Origin: Corynebacterium canis
GTDB lineage: Bacteria > Actinomycetota > Actinomycetes > Mycobacteriales > Mycobacteriaceae
Assembly: GCF_030408595.1 (NCBI RefSeq)
Contig: NZ_CP047080.1
Span: 1-51,829 of the forward strand
Length of the DNA: 51,829 bases
Reading direction: 5' to 3'
Positions 20,043 through 29,082 of the stretch are shown here, one piece after another. Below the pieces are notes generated by a model that was not told the origin of the DNA, did no database searches, and saw only the letters and a program-made list of their open reading frames with translations. Position 1 is the first letter of the stretch. The number at the start of each line of letters is the position of its first letter. The translations under genes were made by a program, and so were the position numbers.

Positions 20043-21346
20043 TACTTCGCCTCCGCTTCGCGGCGTGAAGCATCAGAAATCCGCAGAATAATGGCCATAA
20101 GAATATAGTTAGCCATCAAGGATGAACCACCCTGGGACATAAATGGCGTGGTGAGGCCAGTCATGGGCATCAACGCTGAAATACCCGCCGTGATAATGAA
20201 AATCTGGATGGCAACCGTCAATGCGAGACCGGAAGCTAGCAGCTTGCCAAAGGTATCTTGAACCTGCATCGCCGTGTGCATACCGCGCGAAATAAACACA
20301 GCGAAGAGTATCAAGACTGCGCTAATACCGATCAAGCCGAGCTCCTCGCCGATTGCCGCGAGGATGTAGTCGGAGAATACGACGGGGATGATATACGGAT
20401 AACCCTGGCCCAATCCGGTGCCGTCAATGCCGCCCCAGGACATGCCGAAAAGCGCCTGGGAAAGCTGAAAACCCTTGCCTACGGGGTCGGCCAAGGGATC
20501 CCAATAGTTTGCCACACGGGCCTGAATCTTGCCGGATATCTGATAGACGGTGAAACCGCCGATGCTGACCAGGACCATGCCGATGATGAGCCACGAGACG
20601 CGGCCGCTGGCGAGATACAGCATGCCAAGTACCGTGCCAAACAGCAGTAGCGCGGGGCCAAAGTCGTTTTCACCAGCCATAATCATGAGTGCAACGGCCC
20701 AAACGCCAAGGATCGGGGCGAGATCGCGCAGGCGCGGGAAGTCCAATCCAAGGATCTGGTAACCGGCCGTTTGGAAAAGCGAGCGCTTTGTGGCCAAGAG
20801 CTGCGCAAACAATAACAGCAGCATAATTTTGGAGAACTCACCGGGCTGCAGGGATAGCGGGCCGATGGTAATCCAAATATCAGCGTCGGCTTCGGTATCA
20901 ACCGGCCACACCATAGGCAATGCTAAGAGAATCAGGCCGATCAATCCGAGCACGTATGCGTACCGCGACAGCGCGTTATAGTCCTTTAAAAAGACGAGAA
21001 CGAGCACCATTAAGGCCACGCCCACAAAGGTCCACATCACCTGGCGTGGAGCCAGTGCCGTGGAAAGCCCAGCGTCGAGACGGTAGACCATGACGAGCCC
21101 AAGGCCGTTTAGAATCGCGGCCACCGGCAGCATGATTTGGTCAGCGTAGGGGGCTTTCCAACACAACACAACATGCGCGGTAAGGAATACGGTGACAAAA
21201 CCACCGATAAGCACCAGCATGTTTCCGGTGACGTTGCTATTGAGGGAAACCTCAAGATTAACAACAGCGACCCCCACGATCAGAGACGCGAGGATCAAAA
21301 GGCCTAGTTCTAAGCGGCGCATCCGCAGGCGCTCGAATACAATCAT
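20042..21346 (-). CDS. rodA: SEDS peptidoglycan polymerase RodA
   Basis: RodA is a membrane glycosyltransferase that polymerises lipid II. The product has about ten to twelve hydrophobic segments and the conserved SEDS region ending TPFMSQGGSSLMANYILMAIIL. The start is set at the ATG 21346 because it overlaps the ppp stop as ATGA (21343-21346); an in-frame ATG five codons earlier is less likely. The 434-residue length is typical. It sits between ppp and pbpA, the same arrangement as in Mycobacterium and Corynebacterium. Confidence 0.94.
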   Translation of the reverse strand: MIVFERLRMRRLELGLLILASLIVGVAVVNLEVSLNSNVTGNMLVLIGGFVTVFLTAHVVLCWKAPYADQIMLPVAAILNGLGLVMVYRLDAGLSTALAPRQVMWTFVGVALMVLVLVFLKDYNALSRYAYVLGLIGLILLALPMVWPVDTEADADIWITIGPLSLQPGEFSKIMLLLLFAQLLATKRSLFQTAGYQILGLDFPRLRDLAPILGVWAVALMIMAGENDFGPALLLFGTVLGMLYLASGRVSWLIIGMVLVSIGGFTVYQISGKIQARVANYWDPLADPVGKGFQLSQALFGMSWGGIDGTGLGQGYPYIIPVVFSDYILAAIGEELGLIGISAVLILFAVFISRGMHTAMQVQDTFGKLLASGLALTVAIQIFIITAGISALMPMTGLTTPFMSQGGSSLMANYILMAIILRISDASRREAEAK

Positions 21347-22695
21347 GACGCCTCCCGACAATTCACTCCAGGTTTATTGGCTTCCGCAGGTTCATTGGGT
21401 TTGGTAGTGCACAACGGTAGAGCATCTTCCGAAAGGCGCAACATTTGGCTAAGCACCGAATTATAAGAGCCCGCAGGAAGTGTAGCAATATCCCTGCGAG
21501 ATTCCGGAAGATCGGTCAGCTTAAAAGGCCGGCAGCTAGAGTCCGAAGTATCACCCACATCCTTCAGCGACAACGCGCCACTGTCATTAATGCAAGTCGT
21601 CTGAAAATTACTATGCAAGGAGTACCCAAACACCTCTCGGCTTAAGCCCCGCTCAATCACCAACTCACCATCGCTTTCGGCCACATAATAGGTGTTTCTG
21701 ACGTGGTTAAAGCCGAACCAGCCAACCACGACCAATCCGACAACAACTGCGAGGGAGACCAAAATGGCTAGCTTGCGTCCTTTCCTCGGCTCTTCGGGGA
21801 TCGGTTCTTCAATAGGTTGTGGTTCTTCTATCGCTGGAGCGACCGCAACTGCTACATTCGACGCCGGTCGCATCACCGCCGCGCGGCCAGCCGCCGTATC
21901 CGGGCGCGGGGACTCTGGCTCATTGGAATTCAGGGCACCAGCCGTAACGGGCACCGTAGGTATGTGCGAACCGCCGGAATCATCGCCGGGCACGATATCC
22001 GCAACCACCACGGTCACGTTGTCTGGGCCGCCAGAGCGCAGGGCAAGGTTTACAAGGCGTTTCGCGGCGTCGGCAGGCGAACCTTGCTGCAGCGTTTCCT
22101 CAATAGTGGCGTGCGTGACAGGGTCGGAAAGGCCGTCGGAGCATAACAGCAGACGGTCCCCGTTCTGGGCGTCTAGATTCCTAATGGTCGGCTCAACCGG
22201 ATGCCCGGTGTATGCCTTAAGAATCAGCGAACGCTGCGGGTGCGTAGACACGTCCTCTGGGTCGAGCTTGCCCTCCGCCACCAGCGATTGCACAAACGTA
22301 TCGTCGGTGGTGATCTGTTCCAGCACGCCGTGGCGCAACCTATAACCCCGAGAATCGCCGACGTGGCACAAGCCAAAGTTATAGCCGTCGAACATCAGCG
22401 CGGTGAGGGTGGTGCCCATGCCTTCCGTTTCGGGCGATTGACGCACCCGCTCTGCGATGGCGCGGTTGCCTTCGTACGCGGCGTCGGCAAGCAAGTTCAG
22501 CATGTTGTTTTGGCCGGGATGGCAGTCCAGCCTCTTCACATTCTGGATCATGAGCTGGGACGCGATTTCACCGGCGGCGTGCCCGCCCATGCCGTCCGCC
22601 AAGGCTAACAGATGAGGCCCGGCATATGCTGAATCTTCGTTATTGCCGCGAACTAATCCTCTATCCGAGGCGACTGCGTAATTAAGTTTCAGCAT
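21343..22695 (-). CDS. ppp: PP2C-family Ser/Thr protein phosphatase (PstP/Ppp)
   Basis: This phosphatase reverses the action of PknA and PknB. The catalytic domain (about 1-235) has the PP2C motifs SDRGLVRGNNEDSAY near 9-23, LLALADGMGGHAAGE near 29-43, MGTTLTAL, HVGDSRGYRL and LLLCSDGLSD, with the metal-binding Asps present. An Ala/Pro-rich linker is followed by one transmembrane helix near 308-330 and an external region of about 115 residues with several cysteines. It starts directly after the FHA gene stop and overlaps rodA by 4 nt. Confidence 0.95.
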   Translation of the reverse strand: MLKLNYAVASDRGLVRGNNEDSAYAGPHLLALADGMGGHAAGEIASQLMIQNVKRLDCHPGQNNMLNLLADAAYEGNRAIAERVRQSPETEGMGTTLTALMFDGYNFGLCHVGDSRGYRLRHGVLEQITTDDTFVQSLVAEGKLDPEDVSTHPQRSLILKAYTGHPVEPTIRNLDAQNGDRLLLCSDGLSDPVTHATIEETLQQGSPADAAKRLVNLALRSGGPDNVTVVVADIVPGDDSGGSHIPTVPVTAGALNSNEPESPRPDTAAGRAAVMRPASNVAVAVAPAIEEPQPIEEPIPEEPRKGRKLAILVSLAVVVGLVVVGWFGFNHVRNTYYVAESDGELVIERGLSREVFGYSLHSNFQTTCINDSGALSLKDVGDTSDSSCRPFKLTDLPESRRDIATLPAGSYNSVLSQMLRLSEDALPLCTTKPNEPAEANKPGVNCREAS

Positions 22696-23163
22696 TTAGG
22701 GTTCGAGCCTTACTGTGGTGCGACCAATGACGATATCGACCCCCGTATCGACACGTTCCGGCCGGTCAATGCGGTACCCATTGATGTAGGTACCGTTGCG
22801 GGAATCAAGATCTTCAACGAACCAGTCCGAGCCGCGACGGAACATGCGTACGTGTTGGGCGGAGGCGTAGTCGTCATTAATGGGGAACGAGCAATCCTGG
22901 CTGCGGCCAAGGGTGATCTCATCTACGTTGTCGATTTCAACATAGGTGCCCTGCAAGGGGCCTTCGACAACCATGAGAATGCGGGCCGGCGCAGATTTGC
23001 TGCCACTCCCAGAACGAGGGGGTGCCGCGCCGATGCCGGGGATACCCCCACCGGCCGACGCGACCTTGGCGTCTGCGCGTAAGGCACGCAGCGCCATAAA
23101 AATGAAGAACCACAGTAAGACCAACAGGCCAATGCGGAAGGCAAACAACACGAAGGTATCCAT
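22696..23163 (-). CDS. fhaB: FHA-domain membrane protein FhaB (FipA-like)
   Basis: The 155-residue protein has an N-terminal transmembrane helix (about 5-25), a Gly-rich linker, and a forkhead-associated domain at about 65-150. That domain shows ITLGRSQDC, the conserved YASAQHVRMFRRG and DSRNGTYING. FHA domains bind phosphothreonine peptides, so it should recognise kinase targets. The mycobacterial counterpart FhaB/FipA is a PknA/PknB substrate that recruits division proteins. Its stop abuts the ppp ATG. Functional detail is from the family. Confidence 0.9.
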   Translation of the reverse strand: MDTFVLFAFRIGLLVLLWFFIFMALRALRADAKVASAGGGIPGIGAAPPRSGSGSKSAPARILMVVEGPLQGTYVEIDNVDEITLGRSQDCSFPINDDYASAQHVRMFRRGSDWFVEDLDSRNGTYINGYRIDRPERVDTGVDIVIGRTTVRLEP

Positions 23164-23188
23164 GTGGGTCTCCTAGGTTTAAGTCGAA

Positions 23189-24265
23189 TTAGCCGCTGAT
23201 ACGAACTTCGATGTAGGAATGGCCAACAGCAATTACGTCGCCATCAGCCAACAACCAGTTTTCTACCGGCATACTGTTTACCGTAGTGCCATTGGTCGAC
23301 TGTAAATCAACCAGCACAGCATCACGGCCATCCCACGTCACCTCCGCATGCTGGCGGGAAACGCCAGTATCCGGGAGCCGCAAATCAGCGTCCACACCCC
23401 GCCCGATGATATTCGAACCTTCCTGAACTTGGTAGGAACGATTAGAACCATCTTGGAGTACTAACAGCACCGTCGGGAAATTCTGCAGGTGCGGCGCCGG
23501 CACGATCTCCGTAGCTGGCTCCTCCTGGATATGTTGCTGGCCAGGCGATTGCCGCAGCGGGGGGAGCCCCGGCGGTGGAGATTGCGGCATCGGAGGCTGA
23601 TGCATCGGCTGATAACCATCGGAACGAGCCGAAGGTTCAGGCTGATACGAATCCGAGGAGTAGGAGCCGCCCTGGAAAGGCGACGAAGGCTCCGGCGGGA
23701 ATTGCTGAGAATCCGCACTCGGCTGTGGCATAGGGGGCTGATGCATCGGCTGCTGGGCAGGCTGCAAAAAGGTTTCCGGGTTCGGTTGGTACCCATTGCC
23801 CCCAGCTGCGCCACCATAAGAATGAGGTTGCTGTTGCGGCGGTGGTTCGACATCGTTACCGGCATAACCACTTGCGGTTCCGGGGTTGGGATTCGAGGTT
23901 GACCGTGCCTTGAGCTGGCCGGTCCGTATGCTGCCATCCAGCGTGACAAATACTACAACCGGCCCCGCCAGCGACCAACCCTTATTCCGAGCAAAACGTC
24001 CCATACGATCCGCGAAATCAGCAGGCAACGAAGGGTGCTGTGAGGAGAGGTTGACGAAATCCTTAGTACTTACTGAAACCTCGAAGAAGTTTGGAGCCAG
24101 GATACCGTTACCGTTGGGTCGGGAGAGATTATCTTCTATTTCTTGCTTGAGAAGTTCTTCCAGCTCAGCAGGGACAACCTTGCCTCCAAACACGAAAGCG
24201 AAACCGTTGTCCAAGCCACGCTGAAGGGCACTGTCCAGCTTGGCAATTCGGCCCATTACGGACAC
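23189..24265 (-). CDS. fhaA: FHA-domain protein FhaA
   Basis: FhaA is a cytoplasmic phosphothreonine-reading protein at the head of the kinase operon. The N-terminal domain (about 1-125, MGRIAKLDSALQRGLDNGFA onward) is the DUF3662 region. A long Pro/Gln/Ser-rich linker (about 130-265) contains repeated PMHQPPMPQ units. The C-terminal FHA domain (about 268-355) has IIGRGVDADLRLPD, SRQHAEVTW and STNGTTVN. The frame starts at GTG 24265 with GAAAGG 10 nt upstream; the ATG at 24256 is an alternative. In mycobacteria FhaA binds the pseudokinase domain of MviN; that is known for the family, not shown here. Confidence 0.92.
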   Translation of the reverse strand: MSVMGRIAKLDSALQRGLDNGFAFVFGGKVVPAELEELLKQEIEDNLSRPNGNGILAPNFFEVSVSTKDFVNLSSQHPSLPADFADRMGRFARNKGWSLAGPVVVFVTLDGSIRTGQLKARSTSNPNPGTASGYAGNDVEPPPQQQPHSYGGAAGGNGYQPNPETFLQPAQQPMHQPPMPQPSADSQQFPPEPSSPFQGGSYSSDSYQPEPSARSDGYQPMHQPPMPQSPPPGLPPLRQSPGQQHIQEEPATEIVPAPHLQNFPTVLLVLQDGSNRSYQVQEGSNIIGRGVDADLRLPDTGVSRQHAEVTWDGRDAVLVDLQSTNGTTVNSMPVENWLLADGDVIAVGHSYIEVRISG

Positions 24266-24473
24266 GTTCAGGCCACCTTTCTTCAGAATCGGTCAGTAGT
24301 TGAATGACAAGGTCAATGCGACCAGTATATGTGTTTTAGGCAAGAGGATTGAAGAGGTGATTAAGCAGGGGTTTTTGGGGGGAGCTCAGGAAAACGCTAT
24401 GTGGCCTGCGGATTTGACGTTAGATTACACGACCGTGCTATCGTATTGAAGTCCACAGCGACAGAAACCACTC

Positions 24474-24556
24474 GGGCGAGTGGCGGAATGGCAGACGCGC
24501 TGGCTTCAGGTGCCAGTGTCCTTCGGGACGTGGGGGTTCAAGTCCCCCTTCGCCCA
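24474..24556 (+). tRNA. tRNA-Leu (anticodon CAG)
   Basis: An 83-nt class II tRNA: acceptor GGGCGAG (24474-24480) pairs with TTCGCCC (24549-24555), the anticodon loop TTCAGGT lies in a CTGGC/GCCAG stem, a long variable arm (TGTCCTTCGGGACG) is present and the T arm is GGGGGTTCAAGTCCCCC. Confidence 0.97.
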
Positions 24557-24564
24557 CGGAAAAT

Positions 24565-24597
24565 AGGCCGTGACCTTCAACGAGGTCGCGGCCTTTC
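24565..24597 (+). terminator. Terminator after tRNA-Leu
   Basis: AGGCCGTGACC (24565-24575) pairs with GGTCGCGGCCT (24584-24594), followed by a short T run. Confidence 0.75.
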
Positions 24598-24693
24598 TCG
24601 TGCGGCGGGTGGGGGTGGGCGCGGCGTCGAAAAGCAACTTAGGGGTGGTGCCGCGTGGGGGAGTCTGTGTGGAATGTAGCGCACAAGCTAAAT

Positions 24694-24711
24694 TGAGTTT
24701 CATTTTCAATA
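24694..24711. promoter_or_regulatory. Zur-like operator upstream of the His-rich gene
   Basis: The 18-mer TGAGTTTCATTTTCAATA and its preceding base match the actinobacterial zinc-uptake-regulator pattern TGAnAATnATTTTCAnTA at all but two fixed positions. It lies about 130 bp before a histidine-rich metal-binding protein gene, which fits zinc control. The consensus is recalled, not searched, so this is a candidate only. Confidence 0.4.
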
Positions 24712-24839
24712 ACGCGGCGGAAAAATGCAGGTGGCGTGATTGATTTTAGGCAACGTTTTCAACTAGGCTGTGCATCCGGAGCTTCATCGTGCTCCGCATC
24801 AAGCCAAACAAGGCAACCTTTGAAAGGAATACCCTCATC

Positions 24840-25139
24840 ATGGCGCACAAGATTCATGAGAACCACGATCACGAGCACGGCGAGGGCTGCGGGCACGTCG
24901 CAGTACCGCACGGCGACCACGTCGACTACGTCCACGACGGCCACCTGCACCACAAGCACGAAGACCACTGGGATGAATGCGTAGGCGAGGGGCACCACGT
25001 TCACGAGGGGCACGACCACGAGCACGGTGAAGGCTGCGGGCACGTCGCAGTACCGCACGGCGACCACGTCGACTACGTCCACGACGGCCACCTCCACCAC
25101 AAGCACGAAGACCACTGGGACGAATGCACGGGCGCGTAA
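24840..25139 (+). CDS. Histidine-rich protein with two identical 39-residue repeats
   Basis: This 99-residue protein starts MAHKIHENHD, with GAAAGGA upstream. Residues 9-47 and 58-96 are the same 39-residue unit, beginning HDHEHGEGCGHVAVPHGDHV and ending KHEDHWDEC. Histidine and acidic residues dominate, with one CGH and one DEC cysteine per unit, so it almost certainly binds divalent metal, most likely zinc. There is no signal peptide. Single-unit relatives with GCGHxAxPHGDHVDY are common in bacteria. The two DNA copies (24864-24980 and 25011-25127) differ at only five bases, all synonymous. A Zur-like site lies upstream. A role as metal buffer or chaperone is inferred. Confidence 0.8.
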   Translation: MAHKIHENHDHEHGEGCGHVAVPHGDHVDYVHDGHLHHKHEDHWDECVGEGHHVHEGHDHEHGEGCGHVAVPHGDHVDYVHDGHLHHKHEDHWDECTGA

Positions 25140-25600
25140 TCTAGCGCTGTTTGAAGCTGGGACCCTTCGGCCGTTATATCATGATGGGTCGGGGGGTTTC
25201 GCGTTTCTTAAGGGCGGGTGTGCGGGGGTGGTTGGTACCCCTTGTGTTGTGAATGTTGAAGTGTGTGTAAGGTCACAGGTTTTTGGTTTCGGGGTGTTGG
25301 GGGTCTTGGTGAAGGTTTGTATCATTTTTGCTGTGTTTGTGCTGTGGTGGGCTTGAGAGGGGTCGGTTTCGGGCTGTGGGGTGTGGTGGTCCCTGTTGGT
25401 GGCGTGGGGTGTGGTTGGGTTGTTCGCAATGGGTGTGGGTGTTGTTTTGCCTGCGTGTGCGGGGTGTGTGGGGGTGGTGTTTCCGGTTGCGGGCGTCGGG
25501 TTTGTGCAGGTGGCAGGCCTTGTAGTGGTTGTGCTGTGAGTGTAGCGTGGGTGATAGTTAGGGAATGAATTGTCGGGGTGGGAAGGGACACCGAGGGACG
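25140..25600. other. G/T-rich intergenic stretch
   Basis: From about 25180 to 25560 the plus strand is strikingly rich in G and T and poor in A and C. No convincing gene, tRNA or terminator is seen. Open frames here translate to Gly/Val/Cys-rich low-complexity sequence and are compositional artefacts. The skew runs on into the first part of the HNH gene. Confidence 0.6.
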
Positions 25601-26956
25601 ATGAGTGGCAGTGCTGGTACGGCGGGGCGGCGTGCGTTTTTTGCGTTGCAACGGGTGGATAATGTTGCGGGTCGGGCGACGATCGCTACGAATAAGGTGT
25701 ATTTGCGGGTGTTGATGGGCATTGTGGGGGAGGTGGATTTCCCGAATGTGGAGCTGTCGAAGTTTGCGGCGAAAATTTCGACGGATCTTGGTTGGTTCGG
25801 GGCGCGGAAAACGGAATTGGTGTTGGGGTTTGCGTATCGGTTGCGGACCCAGTTGCCGTTGTTGCGTCGGTTGGCGTTGACCACTGGCTGTGTGGGTTTG
25901 GAGTGGGCGTGTGCGATTGAGCGTGGGTTGCAGGATGTGCCGACGACGGTGTCGTTGCAGGTGTTGGATAAGCTGGATCGCTTTTTGGTGAAAATGTTTA
26001 CCCCAACCCGGGAGAATCAGACGCTCCCGCCGCCGCGGCGGGTGCAACGCCGCATCGAGGAATGCTTAATCCGCGCGGCGGTGATCAACGGCGCGGCGAA
26101 ACCGGCTCTGCCACCGCCGGAAATCATGGTTTATCCCAGCCCCACGGTGCCCGGCCGGATCGTGTTCAACGCCGAGCTGGACGAGCTGGTAGCCGTGGAA
26201 GTCGAAGCGGCCATTGAGACCCATGCCCGCGCCAGGAAACTCACCAAAACGGAGGCGCTGGTGGAGCTTGTGTGTGGGGATGAAACCACCCGTGCGAAAC
26301 ATCGGAAAGTGGTGATTTTCGGGGTGGGGTCCTTCCAGCCGAATGTGCCGCTGCATATCGATCGGTTGCGCGTGACCGCCACCTTGACCGATGAGCAACG
26401 CCAGATCATTGCGGCGATGCAGCCGGAGTACCGCAACGCCCTGGAGGTGGCCCAAGAATGCCATGCGGAGCATGACCCCACCCCGGAGCAACGCAGCCTG
26501 GTGTACCTGCGCGATGGGCATTGCATGTTCCCGGATTGCGCCATCAACGCCGATCATTGTGACGTGGATCATGTGATTAATTATGAGGCGGGCGGTTGGA
26601 CCACCGGCAGCAACCTGCAATCCTTGTGCCGCCACCACCACAACATGAAAACCGACCGCAGAGTCGCCGCCACTGGCAGCATCGACGGCACCATTACCTG
26701 GACCGACCCGGAAACCGATGAAATCATCGGGGTGGTCACCCCCGACGGGCCCCTCGCCGGGATCCAAGGCGGGATCGAAGGCATCACCACCCGCCACTCC
26801 GGCAAAACCCCCGCCGACGACAACACCGACCCACCCGAACACGACGGCCGCGGCAACTGGGGCTACACCTGGAGCCACAAAAACACCCGCACCCGCAAAC
26901 ACCGCGACCAACAACGCCCCACCCCACCACCGGACAACGAACCACCACCATTCTGA
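25601..26956 (+). CDS. DUF222 domain HNH endonuclease
   Basis: Actinobacterial genomes carry many copies of this family, with an N-terminal helical DUF222 region and a C-terminal HNH nuclease domain. The HNH part (about 290-350) shows CMFPDC, then DVDHVINYEAGGWTTGSNLQ and the zinc/His cluster LCRHHHNMKT. The product is about 451 residues; the start is set at ATG 25601 with AAGGGA 12 nt upstream, although ATG 25565 (AGGGA immediately before it) is possible. The C-terminal ~60 residues are Pro/Thr/Asn-rich. Base composition flips from G/T-rich at the 5' end to A/C-rich at the 3' end of the gene. Its biological role is unknown; it may be part of a mobile or repeated family. Confidence 0.85.
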   Translation: MSGSAGTAGRRAFFALQRVDNVAGRATIATNKVYLRVLMGIVGEVDFPNVELSKFAAKISTDLGWFGARKTELVLGFAYRLRTQLPLLRRLALTTGCVGLEWACAIERGLQDVPTTVSLQVLDKLDRFLVKMFTPTRENQTLPPPRRVQRRIEECLIRAAVINGAAKPALPPPEIMVYPSPTVPGRIVFNAELDELVAVEVEAAIETHARARKLTKTEALVELVCGDETTRAKHRKVVIFGVGSFQPNVPLHIDRLRVTATLTDEQRQIIAAMQPEYRNALEVAQECHAEHDPTPEQRSLVYLRDGHCMFPDCAINADHCDVDHVINYEAGGWTTGSNLQSLCRHHHNMKTDRRVAATGSIDGTITWTDPETDEIIGVVTPDGPLAGIQGGIEGITTRHSGKTPADDNTDPPEHDGRGNWGYTWSHKNTRTRKHRDQQRPTPPPDNEPPPF

Positions 26957-26970
26957 ACCGAACAAGCGGC

Positions 26971-28398
26971 TTAGACGTTGCTGTGGATGAACTCCTTCAC
27001 CACATCAACGTCATTGGGCAGTGCTTTCACGCGGCGCGGTGCGTTCATGATGTCTTGAAAGCGCTCTGGCAAGGCGGGTTCGCTGCCTGTTGCCTCGATG
27101 ATGGTTTCGGAGAACTTCACGGGCAGTGCGGTTTCGAGGCAAATGATCGGAGTCTCGACCTTGTCCCGCAACTCACGGGCCACGTGGATGCCGTCCGCGG
27201 TATGCGGATCAACGAGAACACCGAGCCGTTTGTAGCAATCGCGGATGGTTTCAACACGATCGGCATGGGTGGAGCGTCCGGAAAGGAAACCGTGAGTTGT
27301 CGCGGCGGCGGGGAAGGCGGGGTCGTCGACAAGCGAGAAACCTCCAGCCTTAACTCTTTCGCCGAACAGTTCGGACGTGCGGGTGGCATCGCGACCCAGC
27401 AAATCAAAGATAAAACGTTCGAAATTGGAGGCGCGAGAGATGTCCATGGACGGGCTGGAGGTTTCGAGCGTTTCGGCGGAACTGCGGACGCGGTAGGCGC
27501 CGGTGCGGAAAAACTCGTCGAGCACGTCGTTTTCGTTGGTGGCCACGATAAGGCGGTCGATCGGAACGCCCATGGACTTGGCGATGTGGCCTGCGCAAAT
27601 GTCGCCAAAATTGCCGGTAGGGACGGCGAAGCTCACGCGCTGATCAGGGTGCGTGGTCGTGCGAATCCAGCAGGAAATGTAGTACACAACCTGCGCTACG
27701 AGGCGGGCCCAGTTGATGGAGTTTACGGCGCCAATAGAGTGCGAGCGTTTGAACTCAAGGTCGGCGGAAACGGCCTTGACCACATCTTGGCAGTCATCGA
27801 AAACGCCGTCGAGCGCGATATTGTGGATATTCTCATCCTGCAAACCGAACATCTGTGCCTGCTGGAAGGGGGTCATGCGGCCGGCGGGCGTCAGCATGAA
27901 AACGGAAATGCCGGGGCGGCCGCGCATGGCGTATTCGGCGGCGGACCCTGTGTCGCCCGAGGTAGCGCCGAGGATGTTCAGCGATTCCCCGCGGCGGGCA
28001 AGTTCGTATTCGAACAGTTCGCCGAGTAGCTGCATGGCCATGTCTTTAAAGGCGGCGGTCGGCCCCATGGACAAATGGCCGATGTACATGCCCGGCTCGA
28101 GTTCGGTCACGGGCACGATCTGCTCGTGGGAAAACTTCGGGTACGTGTACGCCCGCGCGCAAATCGCCTCGAGGTCGGCGGCGGGGATGTCCGTAATAAA
28201 AAGCTTGAGCACCTCGGCGGCGAGCGCTGCGTAACCGTCCGTATCCAGAAGCTTCCGCCAGGAGGCCAGGGTTTCCTTGTCTACCTGCGGGTATTCCACG
28301 GGCAGGTAGAGGCCACCATCGGGGGCCAGCCCGCCGAGCAGGATATCGGAAAAGCTGGCCGGGGTTTGGGAAGAATCGCGCGTTGAAATGTAGTCCAC
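26971..28398 (-). CDS. thrC: Threonine synthase
   Basis: Converts O-phospho-L-homoserine to L-threonine using pyridoxal phosphate. The 475-residue protein starts at GTG 28398 (MDYISTRD), and the PLP-binding lysine lies in MGPTAAFKDMAMQLLGELF near residue 115. The phosphate-binding loop GATSGDTGSAAEYAMRG and the Gly-rich AVPTGNFGDICAG segment are present. Length fits the long form found in corynebacteria. A TAATGT 7 nt before the GTG suggests a leaderless transcript. It converges on the HNH gene with a 14-nt gap. Confidence 0.95.
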   Translation of the reverse strand: MDYISTRDSSQTPASFSDILLGGLAPDGGLYLPVEYPQVDKETLASWRKLLDTDGYAALAAEVLKLFITDIPAADLEAICARAYTYPKFSHEQIVPVTELEPGMYIGHLSMGPTAAFKDMAMQLLGELFEYELARRGESLNILGATSGDTGSAAEYAMRGRPGISVFMLTPAGRMTPFQQAQMFGLQDENIHNIALDGVFDDCQDVVKAVSADLEFKRSHSIGAVNSINWARLVAQVVYYISCWIRTTTHPDQRVSFAVPTGNFGDICAGHIAKSMGVPIDRLIVATNENDVLDEFFRTGAYRVRSSAETLETSSPSMDISRASNFERFIFDLLGRDATRTSELFGERVKAGGFSLVDDPAFPAAATTHGFLSGRSTHADRVETIRDCYKRLGVLVDPHTADGIHVARELRDKVETPIICLETALPVKFSETIIEATGSEPALPERFQDIMNAPRRVKALPNDVDVVKEFIHSNV

Positions 28399-28405
28399 GG
28401 CATAA

Positions 28406-28411
28406 ACATTA
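28406..28411 (-). promoter_or_regulatory. -10 element of leaderless thrC
   Basis: TAATGT on the minus strand ends 7 nt before the thrC GTG. There is no ribosome-binding site between them. Confidence 0.45.
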
Positions 28412-28428
28412 CTGAATAACGCGCGAAA

Positions 28429-29082
28429 CTATGTCAGTGTCACCGTGGCAAGCACGTCGCCCGAAGGGCTTGCGCTGCCACCAGCGGGTTCCTCGGTGAC
28501 CATCACCTTCATGGTGCCAGGGGGGATAAGCATCCAGCCTTCAGGGTTTGGAATTTCATCGATCATTCCGGCGAATTCCATGTCACCGTTATCCATGACC
28601 GCCCAAACTTGTGCCTCCATGCCGTCGTCGAGGGTAGGCGACCCGGCGACCATGAGGCAGCCTTTGCCCATATCGTCGGAAACCGCGACCTTGAGGTCCG
28701 CGCCCATCACTTCCGCGGAACCGTGCCGCACATCGCTGGCGGACATGATTTTGTTCATGTGGTCCGTGCCATTTGCGGTGGTCGGGGCCGCGACCTGCGT
28801 GGTTGTTTCCTGCGGTTGTTGGGTGGTGACGTTTGAGGTGGCGAACCAGAGCCCAACGCCGGCGAGGGCGACAACGCTTGCTGCCGCCGCGAACATTCTT
28901 ACGAATGGACGTTTGTTTTGCGGGAGGGCCGTGACCTGCGGTTCATCGTCGATTTGGGCGAGAATACTGTCGCGAAGTTGTGGCGGCGGCGCGATAGGTG
29001 CTGGGGCACGCATCAGCGTGTCTTCCACCAGCGACAAGTCAGGCTCTGCCGCAAGCGCATCATCGAATGCATTGTCGTTCAC
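28429..29082 (-). CDS. rskA: Anti-sigma-K factor RskA
   Basis: RskA is the membrane anti-sigma factor that holds SigK inactive until proteolysed. The 217-residue protein has a short cytoplasmic N-terminus (about 1-58) with the LRDSILAQIDDEP motif, a transmembrane helix at about 61-82, and an external RskA C-terminal domain with MEAQVWAVMDNGDMEFAG and EGWMLIPPGTMKVMVTEEPAGG. It starts at GTG 29082 overlapping the sigK stop (GTGA), which gives the usual tight coupling. Close to the known length of about 230. The signal sensed is not visible in the sequence. Confidence 0.92.
   Translation of the reverse strand: MNDNAFDDALAAEPDLSLVEDTLMRAPAPIAPPPQLRDSILAQIDDEPQVTALPQNKRPFVRMFAAAASVVALAGVGLWFATSNVTTQQPQETTTQVAAPTTANGTDHMNKIMSASDVRHGSAEVMGADLKVAVSDDMGKGCLMVAGSPTLDDGMEAQVWAVMDNGDMEFAGMIDEIPNPEGWMLIPPGTMKVMVTEEPAGGSASPSGDVLATVTLT

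Noticed and set aside
25263..25568. Gly/Val/Cys-rich 101-codon frame upstream of the HNH gene
   Set aside because: Low-complexity sequence produced by the G/T-rich stretch, no ribosome-binding site.
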